Part shown: positions 1 through 11,782 of the stretch, piece after piece
How the letters are laid out: each line of letters starts with the position of its first letter
Numbering within the stretch: position 1 is the first letter of the stretch
Assembly: GCA_028622995.1 (NCBI GenBank)
Contig: JAJQJQ010000012.1
Coordinates: forward strand, 930,001 to 994,000
Origin: Panagrolaimus kolymaensis
Lineage: Eukaryota > Nematoda > Chromadorea > Rhabditida > Panagrolaimidae
Direction: 5' to 3'
Length of the DNA: 64,000 nucleotides
The notes under the pieces: model-generated
Told to the model about the DNA's origin: nothing
The model's input: only the letters and a program-made list of their open reading frames with translations
Databases searched by the model: none
Position numbers and translations under genes: made by a program

Positions 1-449
1 TTAGTTCAACAAAAGAAAATGTCTGAAAATTTAATCAAAAAAATTGGAATAAAAAAACTCGATGGAATCTCAAAACTGCTCAAAAAAGGGGTAAGTTACA
101 GCGAGAGAAAAAAATTAATACTATTTTTATTTTACTTGTTTGAATGGAAAATATTTTTGTCGAATAAAATTTTGAATGTTATCGAAAAAAAGCCACCAAA
201 CAAAGCAAAACCAAAAGCGATAACTATGTTTGAAAAGAAAAAACATAACATCGCCATTTTCGGCAACTTTTATAAAAGAATGTGGTTGCAAAAAACGTTG
301 CCATTTTTGCCTTTTTGGTAATCGTAAACACATCCTGTTGAATCACCCTTATTTTTGGTTTTGCTGGTTTAGAAAAATAAAAAATATATCAAAAAAATTT
401 ATTTGCATTTTATAAATAAAACAAAATTTATATTTAAAAAATTAGTTAG
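1..449. other. 3' flank of the cuticlin gene, no gene supported
   Basis: AT-rich sequence lying downstream of the cuticlin stop codon. An open frame from 19 to about 92 ends at a GTAAGT-like donor, and the very first bases (ttag) resemble an acceptor, so the end or start of a plus-strand gene could be clipped by the window edge. Neither reading has enough coding character to be called. Confidence 0.4.
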
Positions 450-3037
450 TTATGCTTCGGTGAAAGCTCTAATAGATCTTGATGTATTTGGTGATGGAAT
501 AGTTGAAGATTGACGAGAAGCTGGTTTCACGGGTAATTTTGTAAAATACCAAAATAGATAAAGTGCCAAAGAAAAAATAAACAATAAAATAAAGCATGAT
601 ACAAAAAGGACATTTCGAAGATATTCTCTTGAAACACAAATCTGAAAATTTCATGGTTTTTAAAGGGACATAGCTATTTCATGCCTTTTCGAAAATTTCG
701 ATACTGGGGCTGATAGGAACAGTCGGGGCGGCGCGTGTTTGAATTACCGTGTCACTTCTCTCTTACACGGTAATTCAAACACGCGCCTTACCAAGTGTAA
801 CTTTCAGTGCCCGCAAACGAAATTTCAAAAAAGACATGAAATAGCTATGTCCCTTTAAAGAATGAATTTAGTTTTTTACTCAGAAACATCTCCCTGAATT
901 CTTAATTCCTCACACAAATACGCTTACTTTATTATAAGTTAAATCGTGGTTTATTATGGAAATATTTGGCCTTGTTGAAGAAGTACTACCAGGATCTCTC
1001 ATTGCTGAAATACATTTTTAGATTCTTAAACTTTTAAATTTTCTATAAAAATCTCACAAATTTCTGGTGGATCTATGACTTCCACAGCTCCTGCATTAAC
1101 ATCCAATTCCACTGCATCAGGTGATGGCTGCTTTCTACGAATTCCTAAATCTTGTTGAAGTCCAACAAATTCAGGGAATGAAAGGTTTTCATTATCCCTT
1201 TCAAGTGTTTTTCTCGGTGGTCTAAAATTGAATGAAGTTTTCAAAGTGGCATTCTTCAAACTAAACTGAAAAAACCTTCGAGCTTTTAATTTTTTTCTTT
1301 TCATTGTCATTGTTGTTGTTTCAGGCATCATTGTATCATCAACAACCATCATCATTTGTTCATCAGAAAAATTATTATTATTTTCTGATGAATTTGGTAA
1401 ACCCGGTGGAAGATCTGGAAGCATACTAGACTCAGTGGTGGATTTAAATCGAGGAGTGCTTGGTCGAGGGAAATCAGGTTCAATGGTAACCATTGAATCT
1501 TCCGAGCTCTCGATGAAATTATTGCCTTTACTTTCACTGCAATGATCACTTGTTCGCTAAAAGTTTGGTTTGTGAAAAAATGATTAAATAGTTTAAGCTT
1601 ACAATACAAGTTCCAGAATCCATATCTTTAGGTTCAACTCGTAATTGACAACTAAAAAATACCTAAAATTGCGGCGTCTTTTTACTATTTTTTGTAATTT
1701 ACAATAAATTCTTACTGTTGGTTTATCAGCAAATTTAAAAACATATGAATCTTTTCCAGCTTCAAGATCGCTTTTGTATTCGATTGAATCCAACAAAACA
1801 GGATCCGTTGGACATCTATAAAATCTTTACTGAAATTTCTTAAAGCCTCATCGTCTCTTTACATACCCATCATTATCTAAAAGTTCTTGTTTCATTCCAT
1901 GTCCATCATCAACGATGCAACTATGAACCGTGAGACAATGAGTATCCGCTGTTGAAGTTTCGCAAACCCAATGATGATAAACTGGTTGACCAATAGCGGC
2001 AAAAGACAATGGTGGACCATTTTCATTATTTTCAAGAACCTAAAAATTTTACTATTTATTTTCTAAACTCTTTGAAAACAAAACCTCATATTTGCATTTG
2101 GGTAAAGCTGCGCCAGCATCATTTACACTTGGAATATCTGTTGGTGGAAGCATACTAAAATTTTTACTTGCTTTTGTAAACTTGTTAAAGATGTGGTGGC
2201 ATGCATACCTGACTTCCAATTTTTGTGTATAAATCTCATTTGTTTGTTCATATCGACATTCAATGTGAAAAGCTTTATCAGCCTTGGTCAAAAATATTTT
2301 ATGAAACATTATTACCACAGTTGTTTCAAAAACAAGGCCTTTTGGATTTACCTAAAATAATTTAAAGGTGTAAAAGCTGATAGAATATTCAGTGTGGAGG
2401 AGGAAGTTAGAATTAAAGTTAAAGTTAGAGATGTTGCTTGAGGTGCTTGGTAAAATTTGCTTCGAATATGTAAAGTAATTAGTGATATTAGTTGTTTTTT
2501 TTTTTGAGAGAAGCCAAGCCGTGTTGCATCGTTCCTAATCATAAAGTTATTTTTACTTCTAAACTTTTTTTCAGAATCAAAAGTAAACATGAAATTTTAG
2601 TGACGCCAATTACCCATGTAATTTAAACTTATAAAAAAACTATGGAAATTCCATCACCAAAAGCTCACTTTTTTATTTGTGCTTCTACTAACCATTCGTC
2701 TCCTTCTCATTCCACAATCAGCTGTAATGGGAATCGTAATATTTACAGTATTGCCTATGCCATCTCCATGAACTCGACAAGAATTTTTATCAAAGAAACC
2801 TTTGGCATAAACATTACCAGAAAATGGTAAATCTGTTTCAAACATTACTGTAATTTCATTAGCGCCACAAAAAGCTTTTGGTTCATCTAAAATGAAAGTC
2901 ATTTTGAGAGAAAAGGTTTAGGACGAAAGCTTACTATAAAGTTTATTTTTCAGTATTTTTGGGGAAGCAAAATTTATTAAACAAAATATTAGGAGAAATA
3001 ATAAATACACGTTCATTGCTAATTCCAATTTAACCAT
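450..3037 (-). CDS. Transmembrane ZP-domain cuticlin-like protein
   Basis: Predicted secreted and membrane-anchored cuticle matrix protein of the nematode cuticlin (ZP domain) family. Ten exons join in phase: 3037-2935, 2886-2693, 2351-2209, 2154-2085, 2039-1867, 1815-1716, 1662-1603, 1556-1058, 1004-928, 641-450; 536 aa. Exon 1 gives a signal peptide (hydrophobic core YLLFLLIFCLI). ZP-N follows (FCGANEITVMF, DCGMRRRRM), then VVIMFHKIFLTKADKAFHI, ZP-C (QPVYHHWVCET, FADKPTVFFSCQLR, DMDSGTC). After it come a low-complexity linker with basic KRKK/KARR clusters that could be furin-type sites, a helix (CFILLFIFSLALYLFWYF) and a short Ser/Pro-rich cytoplasmic tail. If exon 8 is read through its GTGAGA donor, a shorter form without the membrane segment ends at 1026. 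Cuticlins polymerise in alae and body cuticle. Which paralogue this is cannot be told. Confidence 0.88.
659..859. mobile_element. Foldback MITE-like element in the last cuticlin intron
   Basis: A 201-bp element with terminal inverted repeats. The first 25 bases (659-683) match the reverse complement of 835-859 exactly, and the similarity runs to about 42 bp with three mismatches. In the centre a second perfect 22-bp stem (731-752 against 765-786) closes a 12-base loop and is GC-rich compared with its surroundings. TTAA lies at both ends (660-663 and 855-858), next to AGGGACATAGC and its complement, which would suit a TTAA-targeting (piggyBac-type) non-autonomous element. No ORF inside. It sits wholly within the intron 642-927. 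Confidence 0.8.
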
Positions 3038-5740
3038 TAGCAATATTTTTTTAGAGAAAATTTATAAATTTTTAACTTTCATCCAAAGTTAATTACCGTT
3101 CTTCGACTTTGATCAAAGCCATGAATGATCCAATCCAAAATAAAATTACGCAAATAAAAAAAGCCGGATTTTTTTCAAAGAAAAAAGCTACAGAATTAAA
3201 TGGCCCTTGAAGCTGCTATTTATTATTACAAATCTCCTTCAACAAGCAAAATAAATCAGGAAAAGAGAAAGATAGAGAGATTATTAAAATCCTACTATAC
3301 AATGATCAAAGCAGAACCTCAAGTATCAGTGTCAATTTTCAGCTGGTTTCTTCTGTCTTTCAACAACAATAAAAAAATGAAATAAATCTTTTCTTTTTTT
3401 CAAAAAAAAATTTTTTAATTGCTCCATCGAAAAAGTCCACGTTCTTTTCTTTTTCTTTTTTTTCTTATTTATGGTCGTGGTCACTCTAAAAAAATGATGG
3501 TGTGTTGTTTGTTTCACGCTTGAAACTTTACTTTCCGATCATGGGTAATTTTTCATTTGAAGAAAAAAAATTCCAAAAAATGAAACCCTCTCTTATTTTT
3601 TTCTTTCTTTGAGGTAAATGAGGTGAAAGTGAATTTAATTTAATTTTTCTTCCTTAAAATGTTTGACGCCTTTTTTCTTCTTCCGTCACCACCTGAGGAC
3701 GACGAAAATAGAGATGAGTGAATGGAGAAAAAGTGAAAGTGTTTTAAAAATAAAAGTGACCCCGATATTTTACTTAAAAATAGAAATTTAAAAGAGATCA
3801 TAATAAAGCAATTAAAGTTTTAAGTGAAAAATCCTTACTCATAATTTTTTTTAAACAAAAGTAAACTCCACCAGTAATGGATATTCATAAACTAGAAGCA
3901 TTTTCAACTTTTAAGAAGAATAACTGAAGTTATTTATTGCAATAAAAAGAACATATAAAATATTAAACTTTCTGTTTTAACAAACTCAAGAGGAAGATTT
4001 TTGTAATGGCAAATAAAGGATATAATGTCTATGTTGTGCTTTTTGCTTTTTTGATAGTAATTTTTTATGAGTTTCCAAAAAGTTAACATTTTGCTAGTTA
4101 AAATCCAACTTATTGTGTGATCTCTAATTAACATTTAAATAGTTAAATTCTTATTATTAAAGCTAATAGCTATTCTTCCATTGCAATCAAAAATTTTGTT
4201 TTCTCTTAAAAAGCAGTGTCATAGTTCATTTTTTACTCATACGACTTTATTTTATTTTTTTATTAAAATGCTTTTCGATCTTTTTCCTTTTTATTTGATT
4301 ATTTTTTCCTTGTTTAAAAAATAAATAAATGAAAGGTATCATTGTTCTTATTCTTCTTTTTTGTGATTACATTTGAGATTAACCTCGAGGTTTACCAATG
4401 TTGTTACGGAGATGCTCACAAGCAAAAAAGCAACTAAGTAAGCAAATCAAAAAAAAGCATTCATTCGAAGTAAAACCGCAAGAAAAACGGGACGTGGGCT
4501 GATTATTCGTTAAAAACGTTTGCATTTTTGCTAAAAAAAAATAAAATAAATTCTTTTCCGGTATTAAAATTTGCTCAACGACTAAACTCATAAAGAAAAG
4601 TAATTTTTTTTGATTTTGAGTTTACATACCTAAAAAACCTAAAAGTGAATGAGGTTGAAATAATTTAGTTGAGTTCTAGACAGCTTTTCCAGACACTCTG
4701 GTAGACGACGTAGGGAATCAACGTTGCTATTTTGAGTACAGGTTTAAAAATTTTTTAGGCCACCACCAGCGTCATAGGATGAATCAACGAGTTTTCCAAA
4801 AAATTTCAAAGTTGTCTAAAATAAAATAACACTTTTTTTCTTCTGCATACTATCCTGTATTTGGTGCCGGTTTCTTTTATTGTTATTCGTTAATTAACTT
4901 TCTAAAAAGATCAGGCGCTTATAAAATCATAAATCACATAAAAGTGCTATTCCAAACTTTCTTTTAAATGGAAATTTTTAAAAAATCCAGATATTTCATT
5001 AGCTCATGATATTACCGTAATTCCTTAAATTTAATATGAAATTACGTTGAGTTAACTTCATGTTTTATCTTCTGTTATTTATTTCTTCATTTTGATTTTT
5101 GGCCGACCATTTCTTCTTCTTTTTTTTAATTCTCTGAATACTGTAGCCTGTCTCCTCTTCGATGGGTTCACATGATTGAGTGATGAATGCTTTTTGGTTT
5201 AAATGTAGCTTCTTTTTTCTTCTTTGTAACTAATTTATTCCACCACATTAAATGACGTAAATTCTGCTTTTCAAGAATTTCCTAATTTCTTTCTATTCCT
5301 CGTGGTGGCTCCGGGTGGTTTAATCATCGCGTGTATACAAAACGTAAACTCAAAAAAAGAAAGAAGAAAGGCGATCTTGCATATTTCCAAAAATAAATTT
5401 TGTTATAACCAAAATTAGTTTCCAAAAAAGCAACAAACTTTTTTTGTCGTCGTCATTTTTAAACATCCGAAGATTTCGCAACAATATTTCCTGAAAGACT
5501 TTTTATTTTGTCAAAAAGTAATTCAAAGGAATCCATTTCCCCTTTTTTCTTTCTTAGCCTCTTGAAGAAAAGTGGGTTGGATGTGTTTCGTTTTCGCGTC
5601 GTCGTTGTTGTTGAGAAGGATAATGATAAGCTCATTCGTCGAGATGATCATCATCCCCTTCCTTTTTCCCATGGGATACTATAATTTGCAACTTTGACCT
5701 TAGATGCATGTATGAATGTATGTTATTTTTTTTTTTGCAG
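3038..5740. other. Divergent intergenic region between cuticlin and testican-like genes
   Basis: About 2.7 kb of AT-rich sequence with many T and A runs. It must hold the 5' regulatory DNA of both flanking genes. Open frames here (for example 3934-4134 and 4379-4591 on the minus strand) lack the codon pattern of the neighbouring genes and have no matching splice sites. Nothing else seen. Confidence 0.5.
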
Positions 5741-5854
5741 GAAATGCACCATAGACCCTGTAAAAAGCAAAGACTTTATTCATCCATTGACTCTGACTGA
5801 CTACTAACTGACTCGAAAACTAATAAACTGGACTTAATAATAAAAAAGAAGAAG
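5741..5854 (+). promoter_or_regulatory. 5' UTR exon with upstream ORF and probable trans-splice site
   Basis: A T-run followed by TTTGCAG ends at 5740, directly before the transcribed leader of the testican-like gene; this is a candidate spliced-leader acceptor or UTR intron end. The leader contains a short upstream ORF, ATG at 5744 and TGA at 5798-5800 (18 codons), which ends before the main ATG at 5855. Confidence 0.5.
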
Positions 5855-8537
5855 ATGACGAAAACGATGACGCTCTTACTTTGCTTTTTAATCAAATTTA
5901 TGATTGCTTCAACAACAACTGCAGAAATAAATGATGATCATATTTTGAATGTAAGTGATAAGAAAAAATAATTATAATTAAGATCCTACATAAACATTAT
6001 GTCAAGAAAATAATACAAATAAAAAAATCCATCCATGAGATGATGAAACTTTGGAGCTTTAGTTACTGAACTAAAATTTTTGGAGTTCAACTAACTTTTT
6101 TTAGGGCCATGGTGATGACGAACGAGGCCTTAATGACGAACGATGTAAGCGAGAAATATTATGCACGGAAAAAGATATAAATGGACCAAAAATTTGTGGA
6201 ACTAATGGAAAAACATATTTAAATCCATGCGAACTTAATCGAATTGTATGTTATGGTTTACCAGTGGAAATGCATAGAATGGGTGATTGTCAAATAACGG
6301 AGAGATGCCCATTAGAAAGAGAATTTCAATTAAAATTAATTCGATCTAATTCAATCAAATATTCAAATGAATTTGTACCTATTTGTGATAAAATTACTAA
6401 ACTTTATGCACAAATTCAGGTTTTTTTACTCGGAATAATTAGAGCTTTGTAAAAATTTATAATTTCAGTGTCATTCAGTGATAGGATATTGTTGGTGTTC
6501 AACAAATCATGGAAATCCAATTCCATCAACATCTGTCGCAATAAATACTAATAAAATGCCTGATTGCCATCATCTTAATAGTAAGCACCTTTATAAATGT
6601 ATTTTATGCTGAGCTTGAAAAAAATTTTAAACTAATTTTTTGATTACCTTTTAATTTGAAACTCAAATTTGTAAAAGTCATAGTTCAACATTAAATTAAT
6701 TTTTACACATTCCAATCTCATATCTCCCTCTTAACTTTTTTTTATTGTTGCAGCAATTCACGTGGGTGCTGATGGCAAAATCGAAAAAATGGAACATCAT
6801 TTAACAACAACACCGATAAATGTGACAGGTTTGTTTTTGTTTTTTTACTTTGCATTATTCCACTTTTCGTTCGTGGACATTAAATTTAACTTTCCAAATT
6901 GATTAATTTCTTTGTATTTTGAATTTGTTGTTTTTCTCTCTCTCGATTGAGTTCAAGAAAATCAATCTTTAAAGTTTAAACGATGACCTCTTTCTTTCAC
7001 CCTTCTTTTTTTTTATAGTTGAATGTGGAAATGTTGAAAGAATAATTTTCAACAGTAATATTTTGGATGTATATCGGCGGGAATATGATAATGTTCCAAA
7101 TGAACATTCACATCATCAAGGTTGTTTTTAGATTTTCACAAAGGTAATAGTTTATATTGAATTTACTTTTGCAGGTGATGAACCCGGTGAAACATTAGAA
7201 CGTGAAATCCTTGTATGGCGTTTTAATAAGCTTGATATCGATGAAAATGGCCGACTTTCAATGGATGAACTTTCGATTGAACGTCGTTTAACTGTTTTAG
7301 TTGTTAAACCAACCGCATGCGCTCGAAGCTTTCATAAATTTTGTGACAAGAATAGTGATCGCTTGATTGATTTACAAGAATGGACCACCTGCCTTAAAAT
7401 TGATTTTGGATGTAAGCTTTTATTTTCTAAGTTTGCTTTTTAGTACTTTAAATCTTAATTGTGTCCATTTTCAATTTTTTATTTTTAAAACTAACAAAAT
7501 AAAACCGAAACAAAAAAATAAGAATTTATTTGTGTGTTTTAGCTTTTTATTTTTATTTTTTGCTTTGAACTTTACCGCCCCTCTAGGCAGCAACTAATAT
7601 TTTTTTGAGAGCTGTAGCAGCGGCGGCGATAAGCAGGTTGAAGAATGCAATAATGCCGCTTTTTTATTTTAACATAAGAACAACGAACACTTTTTATGAT
7701 TATTTTGGAATTTTTGGAATGAAACAAAAAAATTGTTAGAATTTTGATGAGCCTTTTTTAGAAAAAAGCCGACAAGAAAAAACTTGAAAGGTTATTTAAG
7801 TACCAAAGTATAAAAAAATAACGGTAGATTCGTCATTTGTCTTATTTAATGACAATAGAAAGTGGCTTTATTTTTAGAATAAAAGCACTTTTAAAAATTT
7901 TTTATTTTTTAAGTTAAAAGGTTCAAAGATAAATTGGCACTTTTACCCACCCGAAGTTTTTGAACGCCGCTTTGAAACATAAGTTTTTTGTCATCGTCAT
8001 TTTTTATTTATTTTAAAAGATAAAAGCCTAATTTTTTCAATCAAAAAACCGTAAAACTTTCAATGAAAGGGTTATATAGCTTCGCCGCTTCTAAAAAACG
8101 ATGGCCTCATTTTAGGCTTCTAAAACAAACTTTTCCAGCTTTAAACCCATTAACCAAATTTACACCAAAACATAAACACACAACACCCATAATTCCCTAT
8201 GGCACTTGAGAGCCGTAAAAATAAAAGTAACTAACTTTTACAGCTTTTTTTAACATTCGCTTTTTTTCTAGCGATTGCATGGGATACCTTTAAATCCCTT
8301 CGTCGTTCCCAAACTTCTCGTAAAATTCGTCATAATTCATCAATTTTAAATTTAAAACGTCTGTTTTTTATCCAGATTCTCAATATATTGCTTTTCATGT
8401 GCGTATTTAGCTGCTTTTCAAAAAAAGACAAACCCATCGTAGTTTTAATTTTTGTAATTTACTCTTTTTCTCGATTTTTTAAGTTTCGTATTCTTTTTTT
8501 TCTGCTCATCATTTCGCAACATTTTTACCGCCTATAA
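5855..8537 (+). CDS. Testican-like secreted proteoglycan core (Kazal, TY, EF-hands)
   Basis: Secreted SPARC/testican-family matrix protein. Exons 5855-5950, 6105-6419, 6469-6580, 6754-6828, 7019-7120, 7175-7411 join in phase. Exon 1 is a signal peptide (MTLLLCFLIKFMIAS). Exon 2 holds a Kazal/follistatin-like domain (CGTNGKTYLNPCELN ... MGDC) and the start of a thyroglobulin type-1 domain completed in exon 3 (GYCWCSTNHG, PDC). After a linker, exon 6 has two EF-hand loops, DIDENGRLSMDE and DKNSDRLIDLQE. The 3' end is less sure: I place a last exon at 8272-8537 because its phase-1 junction matches the last intron of the neighbouring SMOC-like gene and its first 28 residues look coding. Its end is very hydrophobic and may be wrong; the alternative is read-through to a stop at 7443. 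With the last exon the product is 400 aa. Confidence 0.78.
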
Positions 8538-8889
8538 AAAATAAACATCTTATTGTCACCGTTTTTTATTTAAAAAAAGAAAAGAAGAATAGCAGTTAAA
8601 GAAGAAAAAAATAGCTACGGAAATGTTTTTTATATATTTTATTTTTTGTCGCTCCTTTTTTTTGGCAACCTTCGTGTATGTACTTTTGTTGCTACTTTTT
8701 TTTTAATGACGAAGAAAGTCGATTTCATTATTGGCGCCTCATAATTCTCTAAAATTTGTGACTACTATAGATAGTAAAAAAAGAAGCGAGCATCGACGAC
8801 AAAGTGCTTTCACAATCAACGAAGAAAAGCAGCAAAGTTTTTTAATTTTTCGAATTATTAAACTTTTTTAAAACAAAAAACAACTGAAA
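8538..8889. other. Spacer between testican-like and SMOC-like genes
   Basis: Some 350 bp of T-rich sequence, presumably the SMOC promoter and 5' UTR. The distance is larger than a typical nematode operon spacer. Nothing distinctive seen. Confidence 0.4.
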
Positions 8890-10328
8890 ATGTTTCGGGT
8901 GCTGCTTTTGACCATTGTAATTTCATCTTTTCCTGAAACAATTTTATTTAATATTTATTCCCCTGAAGAAACTCTCGATTATCAGCTGCCATCATCTTCA
9001 TTTGCATCATTCTTTAATAGCGGTGGTAGTAACTTCAAAAATGATTATCAAGATTTGACATATCAAAGTTTGTAACATTTTTTCGCTTTTCATTTTTTTC
9101 GTTGTTGTTTGTTTTCTTTGTTTTTATTTTTATCATCTCCATCGGCTGCCTTTATCATCATCACCGCAAAAAAGCTTCCTTGTGATTGTCTGCTTTTTTA
9201 TATGTAGTTTGTCGTTTTCGTCTGCTATTTAATTAACCTTTTTTTGTTGATCTGCTTCCTCATTGCTTGCTTGTTTTTTTATTGAAATAAATAATAAATC
9301 AATTTTTATCTTTCATTTTTAGCTAATGTACTTCCCGAACCAAATGATGATAATTCATTACCTATTTATGAGCTTCCATCACCCAAAACTTCCCAAACTT
9401 CCATATCATCAAAAGGAGGAGTTGTTGAAAGTCAAGAAGATGACCCATCAGCAATTTTCTTGGAATCCATTACCAAAAAAGCTGATTCACCTCAAATAAG
9501 CATTGAAAAACCAAATTGCCGATTGGAACGTGAAAAAGTTATTTCAAGCATTGAACCACAATATTTGGATACAATATTTATTCCTAAATGCACGGGAGAT
9601 AATGATAAATTTTATATTGAAATTCAATGTCATCAAAAACCATCAAGAAAATTTTGTTGGTGTGTTCATCCAATTACTGGTGAACCATCTGGAAGCAGTT
9701 TAGTCACTTCGATAGATGAATGCAAAAAAGCATCGAGGAAGAAACTCTCACATAAAATTGGAAGCATCAAAGGTAGGATTAACTTTTAGGCGCCAATAAA
9801 GAAGCTCGCGATAACAAGAAAATCAAAGTTAAAAACAGCAACAAAAATTCTTTTCGCAAACATTAAAATTTATTTTTATTTTTATTTCAGGTTGTTTACC
9901 AGAAAAGGAATTATTATTCTACCGAAAGCTCTTTGGAATTCTTTCTAAAGAAATGCGAGAAAAATCTCCATTAATTCCAAATGCACCAAAACGAAGGAAG
10001 CCACAAGTAGCAAAATGGAAATTTGCAATGCTTGATTCAAATGGAAATAGCGAAATAGAAAGAAATGAATGGAAAGAATTTCGAACAACTTTAAGACAAC
10101 TTAAAAATGTTCGAAAATGTGGAAGAAATTTTATAAGGTTTTGTGATATAAATAAAGATGGAAGAATAAATCGACGCGAATGGATGATTTGCACGGTTCA
10201 TGGTAAGCTTTATAAACTTAGCAGGAAAAAAAAGATATCATAAACGCCTCATTCATTTTACAGCTTATCGTCATGCAAAATCATCCAAACCTAATCCATT
10301 TTTAACCATGTTGAAATCAGTTGATTGA
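8890..10328 (+). CDS. SMOC-like secreted calcium-binding protein
   Basis: Secreted modular calcium-binding protein related to SMOC, which in worms and vertebrates modulates BMP signalling in the matrix. Four exons (8890-9067, 9323-9772, 9891-10202, 10264-10328) give 334 aa. Signal peptide (MFRVLLLTIVISSFPETI), an acidic Ser/Pro spacer, one thyroglobulin type-1 domain in exon 2 (PNCRLERE ... QCHQKPSRKFCWCVHP ... DECKKA), then an extracellular calcium-binding domain with EF-hand loops DSNGNSEIERNE and DINKDGRINRRE and a C-terminal Cys pair. It lies 352 bp downstream of the testican-like gene on the same strand, and the last introns of both genes have the same phase at the same place after the second EF-hand, so the two look like ancient tandem relatives. 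AATAAA lies near 10493. Confidence 0.88.
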
Positions 10329-10622
10329 AGAAGAAAATCAAAACGCTTCATTGATGCATGCATTCCAGAATTCCAAAAAAAAATCTCAAATTCACTCGAC
10401 GCGTATCTCATCGATCCTTTTTTTACCGAAAACCTTTTCCCAAACGAATACGGGAATATCTCTTCTTTTTTTCTTGCTTTGTTTTAACGAAAATAAAATG
10501 GTCTTGATGTAAAAATTATCAACAAAAAAAGAGTAGCAAATATAAAAGAGTATTGATGTAAATTTTATTTATTCAAAAAATTAAAACGTAACAAACATAA
10601 TAAAAATAGACACAAAAATATT

Positions 10623-11594
10623 TCACATTTCCACAATAGCTGAATCCTTAATGTTCTTTTTAGCTTCAGTTGAAGCTTTGAGGATTACTGATTTTGATAC
10701 ATGGTCAGGATGTTCTTGTTGAGGTTCTTTAGGACCAAGATTTGAGCGAATTAATTGAGAAATAATATCATTTTCTATGGTTGCATTTTCATTGTTCATT
10801 ATTGGTTCTTTTCCAAGGAGAACGGAGCGTGAAAGAATAACATAATCGTGTTCTCCATCATTTGGTGAAGTTTCATCAAGACGAAAACCATTTTTGTGGA
10901 AGAAAGCTAACGAGTGCCCATTGAAACAAAATACAGTTGCCATGACTTTATGCATACCCGTTCTAAAAATGAAGATAAAGTAAAGGTGCTAAACTCCATA
11001 AAATTCTTACTTTTTAGCTAAATCAAATAAAATATTTAGCAACACAGATCCAATACCACGTTTTTGATATGCAGCAGCGATTTGAAGTTCATAACTAAAA
11101 ATCTATCAGTAAAAGTCTTAATTGCAATTTTGCTTACCAATAAACGGCAGGAATACCATTGTCAATAACAAAGCGATAATGAACATAACCAACATGCTTC
11201 TTTTTAGAATCTTTAACAATAATAAATCGAGCGGTTGTGGCTTGTAACTCTTGCTTTTTTGATTCTTCTTCATATCCCCAGTTTGATTGTTTGTACCTGA
11301 AAAATGTTTAAAGGTTAAAAATAAATGAAATAGTCAACATACATTCCAATCATGTTATCATTGAAGAGTTCAAAAATCCAGAGAGATTGTGCAGAATGAA
11401 GATTTGTTGCCCAGTAATATTCTAAAGTGAGAATTTCTCTAAAAAGAAAGGAAGTTAAAAGCGAAATAAGTAAAGAAAAAAACTCACCCATCTAAAGTCT
11501 TTGGTGTTGGTGGTTCACATCCAGTTTGTTTGATAGCATTTGGCATTTTAGTTGCCTTTTTAACAAGCTTCTTGAAAGCTGGATTGTCTTTCAT
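10623..11594 (-). CDS. NAA40: N-alpha-acetyltransferase 40 (NatD) homologue
   Basis: GNAT-fold acetyltransferase that in other eukaryotes acetylates the N-termini of histones H4 and H2A. Five exons (11594-11488, 11438-11343, 11296-11138, 11094-11011, 10962-10623) give 261 aa. Family landmarks in order: MYKQSNWGYEEESKKQEL, VGYVHYRFVIDNGIPAVYC, YELQIAAAYQKRGIGSVLL with the acetyl-CoA loop QKRGIG, KKTGMHKVMATVFCFN and the C-terminal DYVILSR. About 60 residues beyond the usual end are Ser/Glu-rich. The N-terminus is short and the ATG follows directly on TTTTGTTAG, so either the transcript is trans-spliced there or a 5' exon is missing from the model. ISCA1 lies 188 bp upstream on the same strand. 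Confidence 0.87.
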
Positions 11595-11782
11595 CTAACA
11601 AAAAATTATAAGAAAAACAAAGTTAGCAAATTTAGATACGACTCAAAGTTTTAAACTTTATAAATATCCTTCAAAATAAATACATAAAACTCTTTATAAT
11701 CTTTATTCTAGTCAAATTTATGCACTTATTAGTAATCCTAAACACTGGGTAATATATCTACAATCAATAAATGTTTATTTCA
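11595..11782 (-). promoter_or_regulatory. Intercistronic spacer typical of a nematode operon
   Basis: The 188 bp between the ISCA1 stop and the NAA40 ATG contain AATAAAG at 11701-11707 (minus strand) about 107 bases before the NAA40 start, then a T-rich run and TTGTTAG immediately before the ATG. This layout of poly(A) signal, about 100 bases and an acceptor resembles nematode SL2-type operon spacers. It is an inference from spacing only. Confidence 0.45.

Noticed and set aside
3061..3180. Signal-peptide-like minus-strand stretch (FFICVILFWIGSFMAL) upstream of the cuticlin exons
   Set aside because: Joining it to the ZP-N exon creates a stop at the junction; the signal exon at 3037-2935 joins in phase instead.
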